Source: an uncultured Verrucomicrobiales bacterium
GTDB lineage: Bacteria > Verrucomicrobiota > Verrucomicrobiia > Verrucomicrobiales > DEV007
Assembly (NCBI GenBank): GCA_913058215.1
Contig: CAJXQE010000003.1
Coordinates: 1-64,000, forward strand
Direction: 5' to 3'
Length of the DNA: 64,000 nucleotides
The position numbers were made by a program, and so were the translations under genes. Under the pieces are notes generated by a model that was not told where the DNA came from, did no database searches, and saw only the letters and a list, made by a program, of their open reading frames with translations. Of this stretch, positions 45,488 to 54,700 are shown piece by piece; the first letter of the stretch is position 1, and every line of letters starts with the position of its first letter.

Positions 45488-46201
45488 TTATTCGGGTGAT
45501 TTCAGCTGCTTGATTTCAATCTTCCGAAATGCAGCGACGCAGCCTTTCCCATGATCCTGTAGCGCGACGAATCCCTTTTTTCGGCTCATCTCTTTGTCCA
45601 AATCCGTAACGGTGGAAAACACCACGCCGTTGATTTTCTGGGTCAAGGTGTCGCCCTTCGCAATGATCTCCAGAGTGTTCCAGTCATGTTCCTTGTAGTT
45701 CTTTTTGACCGTCTCCCCATCCGCTTTTTGTTCGACCGTTTTCGAACCATCGGCTGCCAGGCTGACGTGCTCACCAGCAAGGGCCATCAAGTGACGCTCG
45801 TCTCTTCGGGCGTGCTTTTTGTCCAGCAATGAATGGTGCCACAAGCCCATGACTTTCCGGCCCGCCACCTCGACCTGATATCCGTGCACTTGCCAGTCTC
45901 CGAGATCATCGCTGCGGACCTGAACCCCTGAGTTGCCACTGTCCCAGCGAAACTCCATCCGCAGAATAAAATCGGCCGGTTCCTCTTTTCTCCAGATCAA
46001 CCAGTTCCTTTTCTTGGCTTTACCCGTGCACCAAATTTCACCATCCTTCACTGCCCATGAGCCGGGTTGACCGTCCCAACCATCGAGGTTTTCGCCGTTG
46101 AAAATCGGAGTGAATCCTGAGGCTTCCTGCGCATGCCCCTGGGAGAGCGAGAGGCTAAGCCCGAAGAGGATACTGAGAAGGAAGTAGAATGAACGTTTCA
46201 T
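45488..46201 (-). CDS. DUF1080 (3-keto-disaccharide hydrolase-like) secreted protein
   Basis: This 237-residue protein has a signal peptide (FLLSILFGLSLSLSQGHAQ) and a single DUF1080/concanavalin-like jelly roll. Hallmarks are FTPIFNGENLDGWDGQPGSW, VKDGEIWCTGKAKK, FILRMEFRWDSGNSGVQVRS, VEVAGRKVMGLWHH, and WNTLEIIAKGDTLTQKINGV. The DUF1080 fold is now linked to 3-keto-glycoside hydrolases that work after a Gfo/Idh/MocA-type oxidation of the sugar; the oxidoreductase at 4732-6108 could be such a partner. Here it sits between two sulfatase genes, 53 bp and 15 bp away. The start at ATG 46201 fits the signal peptide; the frame is open 19 codons further. Confidence 0.9.
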   Translation of the reverse strand: MKRSFYFLLSILFGLSLSLSQGHAQEASGFTPIFNGENLDGWDGQPGSWAVKDGEIWCTGKAKKRNWLIWRKEEPADFILRMEFRWDSGNSGVQVRSDDLGDWQVHGYQVEVAGRKVMGLWHHSLLDKKHARRDERHLMALAGEHVSLAADGSKTVEQKADGETVKKNYKEHDWNTLEIIAKGDTLTQKINGVVFSTVTDLDKEMSRKKGFVALQDHGKGCVAAFRKIEIKQLKSPE

Positions 46202-46254
46202 ATTATATAGTTTACTGGATCGACTTATTAATCTGATATTTTTTACAGCTCGGG

Positions 46255-47652
46255 TCACTTCTTAAGTGTCATAGGAACAGAGCTTGGCAAATCAAAGGCA
46301 AGTCGCTGCCCACTCCCTGTTTTGGCATCATTCCCAAGTCTGTTGATTGCCTCAGCTGCGAATTTCTCCATCTGTTCCATCACTTCCGGATGCCTGGCTG
46401 ATACATCATTCTTTTCCTGCAGGTCAGTAGCCAAATTCACCAATTTCCCTTGGCGACCCTTTCCGCTTGGTTCTGCTGAAGTCCACTTCGGATGGGTTTC
46501 TTCCAAAGGAAGATGCCATTTCCAGTCGCCATAGCGAATGGCCTGGAGCTGTCGACGACGATAGTAGTAAAAGGCTTTGTAGGGAGTCCGGGCATCGGGT
46601 TCAGCGAAAAGTAGCTGACTGATATCAGATCCGTCGATGTCTTGTCCAGACATGGCTGCTCCCGTCAGGGCCGCGAAGGTTGGATGGAAATCCATGGTCG
46701 TTGCGAGTTCTTTTACAACGGAACCCCTCGGGATTCTTTCCGGCCAGCGGGCAATCATAGGCACACGCATGCCGCCTTCCATCGTCGATCCTTTGTTACC
46801 CGAAAGGGGTGCGTTGGAACCACCGTTCCGGCCATTCGAGCCGTTGTCCGAAGTGAAAATCACCAAGGTGTTTTCCTTTAAGCCATTTTTATCCAGAGCC
46901 TTTAGAATTTCACCAGTCGACCAGTCGATTTCTTCTACACTGTCACCATAGGTGCCATTGGCACTTTTCCCCTTGAAGTCAGGAGAAGCAAAGAGAGGTG
47001 TATGAGGAAAGGTATGCGGCAGGTAAATGAAGAATGGCGCGGATTTATTCTGTTCAATAAAGGCGACGGCTTCTTGAGTGTAGCGTTTTGTCAGGGTTGA
47101 CTGATCCGCCGGGGCCTCAATGACTGTGGCATCGCGAACCACGGGCAAGGGCGGATCTCCCCGGTCCGCTCTCTCCATGTCATTGGAATAGGGAATGCCA
47201 TAGTAATAGTCAAAGCCATGGCTCGCGGGCAGGTGTGGTTCCTGATCCCCCAGATGCCACTTCCCGATGCAGGCAGTGGCGTATCCCTGAACCTTTAACA
47301 TTTCGGCCATTGTCAGTTCATCGGGATTCATCCCACGCTTGTTTCGCGGGATTAGCACCCAGTGGCCGGTTTCCGCCTCGTGAAGTCCGACGCGTCTCGC
47401 ATAGCATCCGGTCATGAGGCTGGCCCGCGACGGAGTGCAAACCGGACTGGAAGAGTAAAAGTCAGTGAAGCGAACCCCGTCATTCGCCAATTGATCGAGG
47501 ATCGGCGTTCGATTTTTCGTCGAACCATAACAACCGACATCTCCGTATCCGAGGTCGTCGCAAAAAATCAGAATGATGTTGGGACCTTCGGCACTACTCG
47601 CGAGACTGAAGGTGGCCAGGAGATAAAGGCCCATGAAAATTCGGCTGATCAT
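46255..47652 (-). CDS. Secreted sulfatase (arylsulfatase A-like)
   Basis: This 465-residue sulfatase starts with a signal peptide (IFMGLYLLATFSLASSA). PNIILIFCDDLGYGDVGCYG supplies the calcium-binding DD, and CTPSRASLMTG is the canonical formylglycine site. Then come CIGKWHLGD, YLPHTFPHTPLFASP and FTSDNGSNGRNGGSNAPL with Asp/Asn ligands. The C-terminal WKWHLPLEETHPKW block is typical of the arylsulfatase A-like S1 group. It is gene five of the leftward sigma-FecR-DUF1552-DUF1592 operon, 52 bp from the DUF1592 gene. Its position corresponds to that of the inactive sulfatase-like gene in the mirrored operon (59659-60516). Confidence 0.95.
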   Translation of the reverse strand: MISRIFMGLYLLATFSLASSAEGPNIILIFCDDLGYGDVGCYGSTKNRTPILDQLANDGVRFTDFYSSSPVCTPSRASLMTGCYARRVGLHEAETGHWVLIPRNKRGMNPDELTMAEMLKVQGYATACIGKWHLGDQEPHLPASHGFDYYYGIPYSNDMERADRGDPPLPVVRDATVIEAPADQSTLTKRYTQEAVAFIEQNKSAPFFIYLPHTFPHTPLFASPDFKGKSANGTYGDSVEEIDWSTGEILKALDKNGLKENTLVIFTSDNGSNGRNGGSNAPLSGNKGSTMEGGMRVPMIARWPERIPRGSVVKELATTMDFHPTFAALTGAAMSGQDIDGSDISQLLFAEPDARTPYKAFYYYRRRQLQAIRYGDWKWHLPLEETHPKWTSAEPSGKGRQGKLVNLATDLQEKNDVSARHPEVMEQMEKFAAEAINRLGNDAKTGSGQRLAFDLPSSVPMTLKK

Positions 47653-47704
47653 TTTGGTAGTGTTGTAAAAGAATTAAGTATTCACCTCGAAGTATACATG
47701 GCGG

Positions 47705-50197
47705 CTATTTCGCTCTGAACACTTCGGTCTCGACTGCACGTAGAATGAGGTCCTGGAAACCGTAGCCTTCCGCGGGTTCCGCCTTGACGATCTCTTCCAC
47801 GATCCGCTTATCTCCCACCGAAATCCCGCGGCCCGCTCCGTATTCCAGCAGCTTGGTGAGCAGACATTTGGTGAAAATTTCCGGACGTTTATTGAGAAGA
47901 TCCTTGATCGATACGGGGCCGTCGAGAGCTGTCCCGTCGGGCATGGTAGTGCTGGCGTCGATCGAGCTTGTGTCGGCCTTGTAGCTTGAGCGCCAGCCAC
48001 CGATCGCGTCATAGTTCTCGAGGGCGAGACCAAGCGGATCGATATCGCGGTGACACTTGGCGCAGCTCTCCACCTCGGTGTGAGCGATGAGCGTTTCGCG
48101 CACGCTGCTTGCCTGACTGGTGTCGATATCGAGTGCGGGCACATCTTTAGGCGGCGGCGGTGGATGTTGGCCAAAGAGGTTTTCCATTACCCAGACGCCA
48201 CGAAGTATCGGTGAAGATTCTACGCCATCACCGGTGATTGTGAATACGCCGGGCAAGCCGAGAACACCACCGCGATCGAGCACGTGGCTCGGCAGTTCCT
48301 CCCCCGGATTAACAAGGTCGATCCGCTTTGGTTCCGGCCAGACCTGACTATGTCTTTGCTGACGGGCCACCTCTTCCAGGTCGCTACCTTTCACTCCCCA
48401 GACTGCCCGCATAGCGGTGTTGGCATAAGTGAAATCGGAATCGATGAATGTAGAGATTGGCAGATTTCCCCGAAGGATCTCATCGAAAAACATCTCGGTG
48501 GAACGAATAAATCCATAGCGCACGTTGTCGTCCCATTGGTAACGATTGTCACAGACGTTGATCGACGCTACCTCCCGGTTCCCCAACCATTGGCCGGTGA
48601 AATGTTTGACGAACTGATGCGATTTTGGATCGTCGAGCAATCGCTGTGTCTGAGCAGCAAGAACAGCGGGATCGCTGAGTTTCCCGGCGGCGGCAAGTGC
48701 TGTCAGTTCATCATCAGGCATTGAACTCCAGATAAAATAGGAGAGCCGGGATGCGAGGCCGTATTGACTTAACGATTCAGTGTTTTCCGTCTCGCGGTAT
48801 AGAAATGCAGGGGAGCAAAGCAGGCGGCGAATCGCATAGTGCCAGGCGAATTCCGGGGACCCGGTATGTTTACCATGCTCCAGGACGGATGTGATCAGTG
48901 TTTCCCTCTCGATGTCAGTCAAAGGGCGGCGATATGCCCTTTCAGCTATGGGAAGGAATTTAGCTTCGAGCTCGGCTTGATTCAGCTTTGGCGGCCAGCT
49001 TGCGAAGATTTTTTTTGTGCGTGGCAAAACATCCACCGGTCCCTCAACTTCCATCCCTCGCAATTCAATGGTCGGTGCAGGATCATGCATCGCCTCATTG
49101 GTTAAAGAGATAGACTCCTTTTTGGTGATCAGAGCTTTTTCATCGGGAAATTTACCCTTTGGAAAACGATTCTCGCAATAGATGTGAAAAGCGCCCCCTT
49201 GTTCCACTGGCACCAGGCATTCGAGCCATTGTGGCTCGCCCTTGGGCACCTCAATCTCAGCGACTCGGGTGGTCAATTCCCGGCGTTTACGTTTGGGGTG
49301 TCCGCTTTTACCCGGATCAAATGTGTAGAAGCCCAGGCGCAGCGGTTTGCCATCGGCACCGGCTTTGTCCTGAGCATTGGACAAAAGTCGAATCCGATAC
49401 ATCCCTGAAACAGGTGCTACAAAAAGTGGGTCCCACAGCGCTCCCATCCAACCGGAATTATTACTACCTGTAAACATCAAATACTCCTTCGGCTGCGTCC
49501 TTTTCCGGAACATAACTCCCGGCTTCAAGCGCGGGCCATACGATTTTCGCATGGAATCACCGCCGATTTCCAATACTCCGTATTTCGATTGATATCCGCT
49601 ATGTCCGGGGAGAGGGACGATCCGATCCGCGATGTCCGTCGCCGTTTCATGGTAGCCGTCCATCACTGGCGGAGATAGAAAGAGCCCTTCCGGCATGGTA
49701 TCGAACTCCGCTCCGCTGACATCTGCAGGAAAAGACAATGGCAGATTGATCTCCCGGATGCCGAAAAGATCACGCACTGAGTTTAGGTATTCGACCCGGT
49801 TGAGCCGACGTAACGGCGTACCTCCCGGCTTTACCGATTGAATAACTTTGGCAAAGGCGATATCGAGTTGGCTGAGAAACTCTTGTCTGGTAGCGGCGTC
49901 AGGGTGACGTTTGGCCTTTTTCGTAGGCATGTCGCCATCGGAGATATATTCATGCACAAGCTCCCATTGTTGCCACGTGTCAGTATCCGTGAAATCCCAG
50001 GGTAAGGTATCGATGCGGAAGTCCCCCTTCTGCTCCTCACTGCTGTGGCATTCAATGCAGTAGGTTTTTGTGAAGGCGGCAACATCCGTCGGCACCTCGC
50101 TTCGCGCAGCGGAAGCAAACACCAGGCCAGCGAGAAATACGAACCAACCCTGTTGGTTCGATAAACGTACCCTATTGGATCGAAAAACAGGAATCAT
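47705..50197 (-). CDS. DUF1587/1592/1588/1585 cytochrome-type protein (leftward operon)
   Basis: This 830-residue exported protein has a hydrophobic signal (GWFVFLAGLVFASAARS). A PSCyt1-like heme site CIECH lies at residues 47-51. DUF1587 follows (LRRLNRVEYLNSVRDLFGI). A carbohydrate-binding-like beta domain comes next (VSGMYRIRLLSNAQDKAGAD), then DUF1592 (LASRLSYFIWSSMPDDEL, FTGQWLGNREVASINV), DUF1588 (RGGVLGLPGVFTITGDGVES, RGVWVMENLFGQHPPPPP) with CAKCH at 712-716, and DUF1585 (LTKLLEYGAGRGISVGD). It overlaps the DUF1552 stop by an ATGA, so the two products are probably made in equal amounts. The architecture is the same as in the mirror gene 57290-59659, to which it is clearly related. Confidence 0.93.
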   Translation of the reverse strand: MIPVFRSNRVRLSNQQGWFVFLAGLVFASAARSEVPTDVAAFTKTYCIECHSSEEQKGDFRIDTLPWDFTDTDTWQQWELVHEYISDGDMPTKKAKRHPDAATRQEFLSQLDIAFAKVIQSVKPGGTPLRRLNRVEYLNSVRDLFGIREINLPLSFPADVSGAEFDTMPEGLFLSPPVMDGYHETATDIADRIVPLPGHSGYQSKYGVLEIGGDSMRKSYGPRLKPGVMFRKRTQPKEYLMFTGSNNSGWMGALWDPLFVAPVSGMYRIRLLSNAQDKAGADGKPLRLGFYTFDPGKSGHPKRKRRELTTRVAEIEVPKGEPQWLECLVPVEQGGAFHIYCENRFPKGKFPDEKALITKKESISLTNEAMHDPAPTIELRGMEVEGPVDVLPRTKKIFASWPPKLNQAELEAKFLPIAERAYRRPLTDIERETLITSVLEHGKHTGSPEFAWHYAIRRLLCSPAFLYRETENTESLSQYGLASRLSYFIWSSMPDDELTALAAAGKLSDPAVLAAQTQRLLDDPKSHQFVKHFTGQWLGNREVASINVCDNRYQWDDNVRYGFIRSTEMFFDEILRGNLPISTFIDSDFTYANTAMRAVWGVKGSDLEEVARQQRHSQVWPEPKRIDLVNPGEELPSHVLDRGGVLGLPGVFTITGDGVESSPILRGVWVMENLFGQHPPPPPKDVPALDIDTSQASSVRETLIAHTEVESCAKCHRDIDPLGLALENYDAIGGWRSSYKADTSSIDASTTMPDGTALDGPVSIKDLLNKRPEIFTKCLLTKLLEYGAGRGISVGDKRIVEEIVKAEPAEGYGFQDLILRAVETEVFRAK

Positions 50198-51456
50198 AGT
50201 AACTCTCCGTTAAGGTTAGACTGGCTGCTTGAGAATGAGTCCATTTCAAATCCCATCTTTTGCAGAACCGTCACGTAAAGATCACAGGCCATTTCGTTTT
50301 TGTTTTCGTTATCGGCGCCACAGGAGATATGGCGTTTATGTTGGTATCCGCCGCCTGCTACCATCAGTGGGTAGTCGACGCGGCGATGTTTAGCGGCGTC
50401 TGCCATGGCACTACCGATCAGTAGGGTCGTGTTGTCGAGCATGCTGCTGCCATCAACATCGCGCGCTTCTTTGAGAGCTTTCATAAAACGTGCAGCACCG
50501 GCCATGTGGGCGGTTTCGACTGCGACGAGGTCGTCGACTTTCGACTTCTTGTTGCCGTGATGCGAAAGGACGTGGTAGCTCGCCGACATCGCGTGGTCGC
50601 CCATTATCAATGCGGCACCTCCCAAAGGTATCGTCAGAGAAAACACCCGACACGAATCGTTCTTGATCGCGAGCGCCATCATATCCCACATCAGGTCCTC
50701 ATTGATCAGCATCATGGCCTCGGCGACATTCTCTTCCGGAGGTAGCGAGAATCCCGGTTCAAGCGGAGCAAAGGGTTTATCGAGCCAGTCGCGGCGACGG
50801 GTAAGTTTTCGCTCCACCTCGCGGACACTGGTAAAGTATTCATCAAGCTTCGCTTTGTCTTCGCGGCCAAGCTGGGTGCTCAGTCGTCGAGCGTCCCCTG
50901 TCACTTCGTCGAGCATGCTGCGCCCGGATTCCAGAAGGTAGTTCTGACGCTTTAGATCGGTAGCACTACTACCGAAAATTCTAGCGAATACCTCGCTGGG
51001 ACGAATGATCGGCGGTAAAGGGATGCCATTGGAATTTAGCGACATCGGAGCGTTGTTGCGTAATTCCCCGGCACTTAATTGCAGCGATTCGTAACGAGTG
51101 TCAGCCCCCAGCTTCGGCGCAACCATTTGATCCAATGATACACTTCCAGGAATCTGTCCGGTGAACAGGGTGTAGACCAGGGCGTGGCCATTGCCGGTCG
51201 GCCCCTTGTGATCCAGCCCCGAGATCGTTGTGAACTGGTCGCCCAGACCGGCCTTGTCGAACGGTTTGATCAGCCGGGCATCCGCGTTACTGGCAAAGAA
51301 GTCGGGTTTGTACCATCCGAGCTGCGTGCCGACGCAAACAAGGCGCTTGGGTGCTGCGATCTTCGCTTCGGCAGCGGAGATCAACGAAGGCAGGGTTGGT
51401 AAAGCGAGGGCACCTTTCAAAAATCGACGTCGATTGGTGGTGTTAGGGGAGTTCAT
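50194..51456 (-). CDS. DUF1552 domain protein, Tat-exported (leftward operon)
   Basis: This 420-residue DUF1552 protein has a Tat signal (NRRRFLKGALALPTLPSL). Landmarks include KRLVCVGTQLGWYKPDFF, DQFTTISGLDHKGPTGNGH, RSMLDEVTGDARRLSTQLG, KLDEYFTSVREVERKLTRR and the closing DLYVTVLQKMGFEMDSFSS. The upstream in-frame ATG at 51498 would bury the twin arginines, so 51456 is used. It lies 53 bp downstream of the FecR-LamG gene and is coupled to the DUF1592 gene by an ATGA. The KLDEYFTSVREVEKKL segment is nearly identical in pattern to KLDEFLTSIRGVEKKL in the mirror operon, showing that the two are paralogues. Confidence 0.93.
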   Translation of the reverse strand: MNSPNTTNRRRFLKGALALPTLPSLISAAEAKIAAPKRLVCVGTQLGWYKPDFFASNADARLIKPFDKAGLGDQFTTISGLDHKGPTGNGHALVYTLFTGQIPGSVSLDQMVAPKLGADTRYESLQLSAGELRNNAPMSLNSNGIPLPPIIRPSEVFARIFGSSATDLKRQNYLLESGRSMLDEVTGDARRLSTQLGREDKAKLDEYFTSVREVERKLTRRRDWLDKPFAPLEPGFSLPPEENVAEAMMLINEDLMWDMMALAIKNDSCRVFSLTIPLGGAALIMGDHAMSASYHVLSHHGNKKSKVDDLVAVETAHMAGAARFMKALKEARDVDGSSMLDNTTLLIGSAMADAAKHRRVDYPLMVAGGGYQHKRHISCGADNENKNEMACDLYVTVLQKMGFEMDSFSSSQSNLNGELL

Positions 51457-51509
51457 TGGTTTTGAGTGGTTCAGGCTAAAGGGCGAGCCGTGATTCAATA
51501 GGATTGAGG

Positions 51510-53138
51510 CTACGAGTCGATCTCACCCAAGGATGGCGAAATCATTTGCGGCTCGGGAGGTCGGTTTTCTTTATATAGATGCCACACCTGCACAGGCGTC
51601 AGCGCTCCCTCGAATATGTACAGCTCATCGAGATCACCACGGAAGCCAGTGAAGTAACTTTTGGGTTTTTTCCCACCTCCGGCAGCAAATTTCTTTTTTC
51701 CCTGGGCACTCGAGAGATGATTACCTACGACTAAAGAGAGACTTTCCTCACCAGTGCGGGTCTTCACTCTGCCACGCTGAAAGCCGCTCGCGTGCTCAAG
51801 TCGACCGTCAACATAATGACGGATATGGGTAGCTACATCAGCATCCTTGCCCCCAATAAATATACTGACGACATGGTGCCACGTTCCGTCGCGTAGATCA
51901 CGGGTACCATTGACCCAGCCCGGCCCGAAATCGGTTCTTATCGCCCCGGCAACTGAGCCGGGCGACAAAGGCTGTATCCACCCCTTGAGTTTCACCTGTG
52001 GATTCCACGACACTTGCCATTTCCGCGACTCCGAGTTCTGGGCTCTTCCTTTCTGCAATCCCCAGCCGGCCCAGCCATGGGCCTCTCTGTGTGTTGCATC
52101 ACGGGGAATCCGAATCCAGGCGGCTACTGTCCGCGGACGACTGCCTGAAACACCTCGATAAGAAGACTCGAGGAATTCGCCAGTACCGAGAAACCTCAAT
52201 GCATGTCCGCCGCGGGCTCCTTCGATTCGCTCCGGGACCCTACCCGGCAGTCCGGGCTTCAGGCCATATTCAGCAGCGCGATTCGAACCCGATGCGGCAA
52301 AGCGATCGCCCTCTAATTCTTCAAAATTCCAGTGATAGAAAACGACCGGAGCCGGATTCTCAAACTCATCGAGGATAGGGTTTGCGGTTTCCGACGAGTA
52401 AGCCGTCATCGCACCCGAACTCATCGCAACACTCTGCTTTTCTCCCAATTCGCGGATATCGGTTCCGGCGGTAGCGCGGACTCTTCCTTTCACGACCTGA
52501 ACGGTCGATTCCCCATTGCCAACCTCGATCCGGAATTCGGTTCCCAAATCGACGATTTCCCCTTCGGGAGTCAAAACAGTGAACCCTTGACCCGATTCTT
52601 CGAAACGTGCCTGCAGATCCCCACTTTCGAGCCGAATTCGATTGTCATCGATGATCTCAAACACCGACGGACCTTCAATCCTTGCGGTGCCGCCTACATC
52701 GAGCGCTAAAATCACTTTTCCTTTTTCGAGGTGATAGGTTCCGGGCATCAGCCATTCGCCGATTTCGGCAATCCGGTTTCGCTCTAATCCCCAACGCCCA
52801 TCTTCCTCATGAATCACCCGAGCCACTGCCAGCTCTATACGATCTCCCGCAGTCGGCGACCCAAAGTTACTGCCCGTCAACCACCAGCCTGCGGCCAATA
52901 GCGCCAGCGCAGCGGCTATTCCGGTGATGGCTGGAAGCCATTTCCGGTTTACTTTCGGAAAACTGACGACATTTCCTTTCGCCAGCTCTTCCTGCAGTCG
53001 GCCATGGATTTCTGCTGCTGCGACGAATTCCTCGCAAAGCTCAGGTTCAATCAACAAAGCTGCCTGTAGCTCCCGAAGTTCCTCATCAGAAAGTTGTTCG
53101 TCAAAGTAGCGGATCATTAATTCATGCGACGATTTCAT
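51510..53138 (-). CDS. FecR-like anti-sigma factor with LamG domain
   Basis: This 542-residue membrane regulator starts with a short cytoplasmic helical domain (ELMIRYFDEQLSDEELRELQAALL), the part expected to hold the sigma factor. One transmembrane helix follows at residues 67-87. A periplasmic FecR domain (~100-240) contains GGTARIEGPSVFEII, FTVLTPEGEIVDLGTEFRIE and TVQVVKGRVRA. A LamG/concanavalin-like domain (~265-525) ends the protein (VVFYHWNFEELEGD, TVAAWIRIPRDAT, WHHVVSIFIGG, FRGDLDELYIFEGALTPVQV). The LamG part may be the glycan-sensing portion. The start overlaps the sigma stop in an ATGA, and a strong ribosome binding site AGGAGA lies upstream, which fixes the start at 53138. Confidence 0.92.
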   Translation of the reverse strand: MKSSHELMIRYFDEQLSDEELRELQAALLIEPELCEEFVAAAEIHGRLQEELAKGNVVSFPKVNRKWLPAITGIAAALALLAAGWWLTGSNFGSPTAGDRIELAVARVIHEEDGRWGLERNRIAEIGEWLMPGTYHLEKGKVILALDVGGTARIEGPSVFEIIDDNRIRLESGDLQARFEESGQGFTVLTPEGEIVDLGTEFRIEVGNGESTVQVVKGRVRATAGTDIRELGEKQSVAMSSGAMTAYSSETANPILDEFENPAPVVFYHWNFEELEGDRFAASGSNRAAEYGLKPGLPGRVPERIEGARGGHALRFLGTGEFLESSYRGVSGSRPRTVAAWIRIPRDATHREAHGWAGWGLQKGRAQNSESRKWQVSWNPQVKLKGWIQPLSPGSVAGAIRTDFGPGWVNGTRDLRDGTWHHVVSIFIGGKDADVATHIRHYVDGRLEHASGFQRGRVKTRTGEESLSLVVGNHLSSAQGKKKFAAGGGKKPKSYFTGFRGDLDELYIFEGALTPVQVWHLYKENRPPEPQMISPSLGEIDS

Positions 53139-53671
53139 ATCAGTTCTCCTTCCCCGGCTGCTGTCTGCCGCTCGATGCATTCTTTCAACTTCACCCGGAG
53201 GCGGTGAAAAATTTGCTGCAGAGAAGCTTCACTTCGATCCTCCTCCGCCGCGAGGGCTCGAATCGTCTGCCGATCTCCATAATAAGCGCCGAGCCGGCTT
53301 TGATCCTTTCCCTTCAGCTTACCGATGCAATTTCGGAGAGAATCCTGGCGGTCATTGGCTCCGCTAAACCCCACTTGTTTGTCCCATTCCCGGGCAAGAT
53401 GTTCCAGGACCGGGCCATCGCACAGCACGAGGCGGTCGCGGCCAATTTTGCGAAGACATTGTTTCGCCTGGTTCTTTGCGACCCCATAGGCAAATGCCTC
53501 GAAATTTTGAATTTCACCTGCCTTCACCGCTTTCCAAACCCCAAGAACCACCTCCTGAAATACCGCTTCCACATCGGCTTCCGGCGGCAGGAGCATGACC
53601 AGAAACGAGAAAAGAGACGACCTCATTTCCATGATTCGCTTGAGCGCTTCTTCTTCGTTGAAATCTTCCAT
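53135..53671 (-). CDS. ECF sigma factor (leftward operon, first gene)
   Basis: This 178-residue ECF sigma factor has a region 2 with FSFLVMLLPPEADVEAVFQEVVLGVW and NFEAFAYGVAKNQAKQCLRK. Region 4 contains QTIRALAAEEDRSEASLQQIFHRLRVKLKECI. It belongs to the short class of PVC ECF sigmas partnered by FecR-like anti-sigmas. It is the first gene of the leftward operon and overlaps the FecR-LamG gene by an ATGA. The equivalent gene of the mirrored operon starts 496 bp away on the other strand. By analogy with known FecR systems, ligand sensing outside the cell should release the sigma to transcribe this operon or related loci. Confidence 0.92.
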   Translation of the reverse strand: MEDFNEEEALKRIMEMRSSLFSFLVMLLPPEADVEAVFQEVVLGVWKAVKAGEIQNFEAFAYGVAKNQAKQCLRKIGRDRLVLCDGPVLEHLAREWDKQVGFSGANDRQDSLRNCIGKLKGKDQSRLGAYYGDRQTIRALAAEEDRSEASLQQIFHRLRVKLKECIERQTAAGEGELI

Positions 53672-53803
53672 CAGCAGTTACGTTGCCGCAAAAGAAGATG
53701 TTCTGACATATTTCTGTAAAAAAAGCCGTTTTTTCGTTCTACGGACGAGTTCACAGGCTTATAAGAACTGATCGCTTGAACTTTGTTCGAAGTTCATGCC
53801 ACT

Positions 53804-54112
53804 TTAGATCTTTCGAACCGGATGAAGGAAAGGCAAACTAAGCTTGTACTTCTTCTTGTCTTTGCTCGTCGAATCATTTCCGTTTTTTCTTTTCACCAGC
53901 GATTTCTCGGTGGCGATGGGATCGGAGTCTCTCCATTCGGCGAGTTTCGCGAGTGGACGATTTTTCATGGATTCGGCTACGTTTTTGTATTCCGGGTTCT
54001 CAATTTCATTCTTCAGTTCGTATGGATTTTTTTTTAGGTTATACAATTCAAACTCAGGCCTGTGATTGAGTTTATGGACCAACGCCTTGGCCCGTGGAGA
54101 TAAAGGTGCCAT
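53804..54112 (-). pseudogene. Sulfatase C-terminal fragment
   Basis: This stretch encodes about 102 residues that look like the end of a heparan-N-sulfatase-type sulfatase: FELYNLKKNPYELKNEIENP, EYKNVAESMKNRPLAKLAEW, then DSDPIATEKSLV. The xLYNLxxDPxExxN pattern and the terminal 'W...D..PIATE' are standard sulfatase endings. The N-terminal catalytic 350-400 residues, including the CxPxR site, are absent. Upstream in the same frame the open stretch is the antisense of the rightward sigma gene and shows no sulfatase signal. The gene was therefore truncated, probably when the rightward operon arose beside it. It ends in a Lys-rich tail and a TAA. Confidence 0.75.
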
Positions 54113-54113
54113 C

Positions 54114-54145
54114 TTTGTGAAACTTTTTTGTAATGATTTCACAAA
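54114..54145. promoter_or_regulatory. 9-bp inverted repeat upstream of the rightward operon
   Basis: TTTGTGAAA (54114-54122) and TTTCACAAA (54137-54145) form perfect arms around a 14-bp T-rich spacer, 21 bp before the sigma-factor start. It could be an operator for the rightward operon or an RNA hairpin at the end of the truncated sulfatase locus. A related CTTTTTTG/CAAAACTTC run overlaps it. Confidence 0.45.
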
Positions 54146-54166
54146 ACTTCGCAATACCCTCATGAA

Positions 54167-54700
54167 GTGTCGGATGAAAACACAGATCGAATGCGTCTTT
54201 TGACGCTGGAATGGACGAAGGCTCAACCAGGTGTGACCCGGTTTATCCGGAGTCTTATTCTCAATCGGGAAGACGCTCAGGATGTCCTGCAGGAGGTCGC
54301 CCTCGCGGTGGTCGACAACTTTGAATCCTATGACCCGGAGCGCCCTTTCGAGGGTTGGGCCATAGGAATTGCCCGCAATCAGCTGCGCGCCCACCTCCGT
54401 AAAGTGTACCGGGATCGGGAAGTAGCCCTCGATGAATCGGTCGATCGTGTCGCGGACGCTTTTCAACGGATTGAACCGGAAATCGGAGATCGCAGGGAGG
54501 CTCTCAACGAATGCCTCCGAAGGATAACCGGGACTAGCCGGAAGATCTTGAACCTTCACTATGTTGATGGGCTGAAACCAGCAGCGATTGGCGGGGAGAT
54601 ATCGAAAAGCGCGAATCATGTCTCGGTTATGCTCCATCGGACGAGATCCATTCTTCGGAAATGTGTCGAGAAAAAGTTGAACCGGGAGGCTTCGGCATGA
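54167..54700 (+). CDS. ECF sigma factor (rightward operon, first gene)
   Basis: This 177-residue ECF sigma factor has region 2 as TRFIRSLILNREDAQDVLQEVALAVV and PFEGWAIGIARNQLRAHLRK. Region 4 is ILNLHYVDGLKPAAIGGEIS followed by NHVSVMLHRTRSILRKC. The start is GTG at 54167, the only start codon with full coverage; an internal ATG at 54191 would trim eight residues. No good ribosome binding site is seen for either. It is the first gene of a tightly packed rightward operon and overlaps the FecR gene by an ATGA. It is homologous to the sigma of the leftward operon, though clearly diverged. Confidence 0.92.
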   Translation: MSDENTDRMRLLTLEWTKAQPGVTRFIRSLILNREDAQDVLQEVALAVVDNFESYDPERPFEGWAIGIARNQLRAHLRKVYRDREVALDESVDRVADAFQRIEPEIGDRREALNECLRRITGTSRKILNLHYVDGLKPAAIGGEISKSANHVSVMLHRTRSILRKCVEKKLNREASA

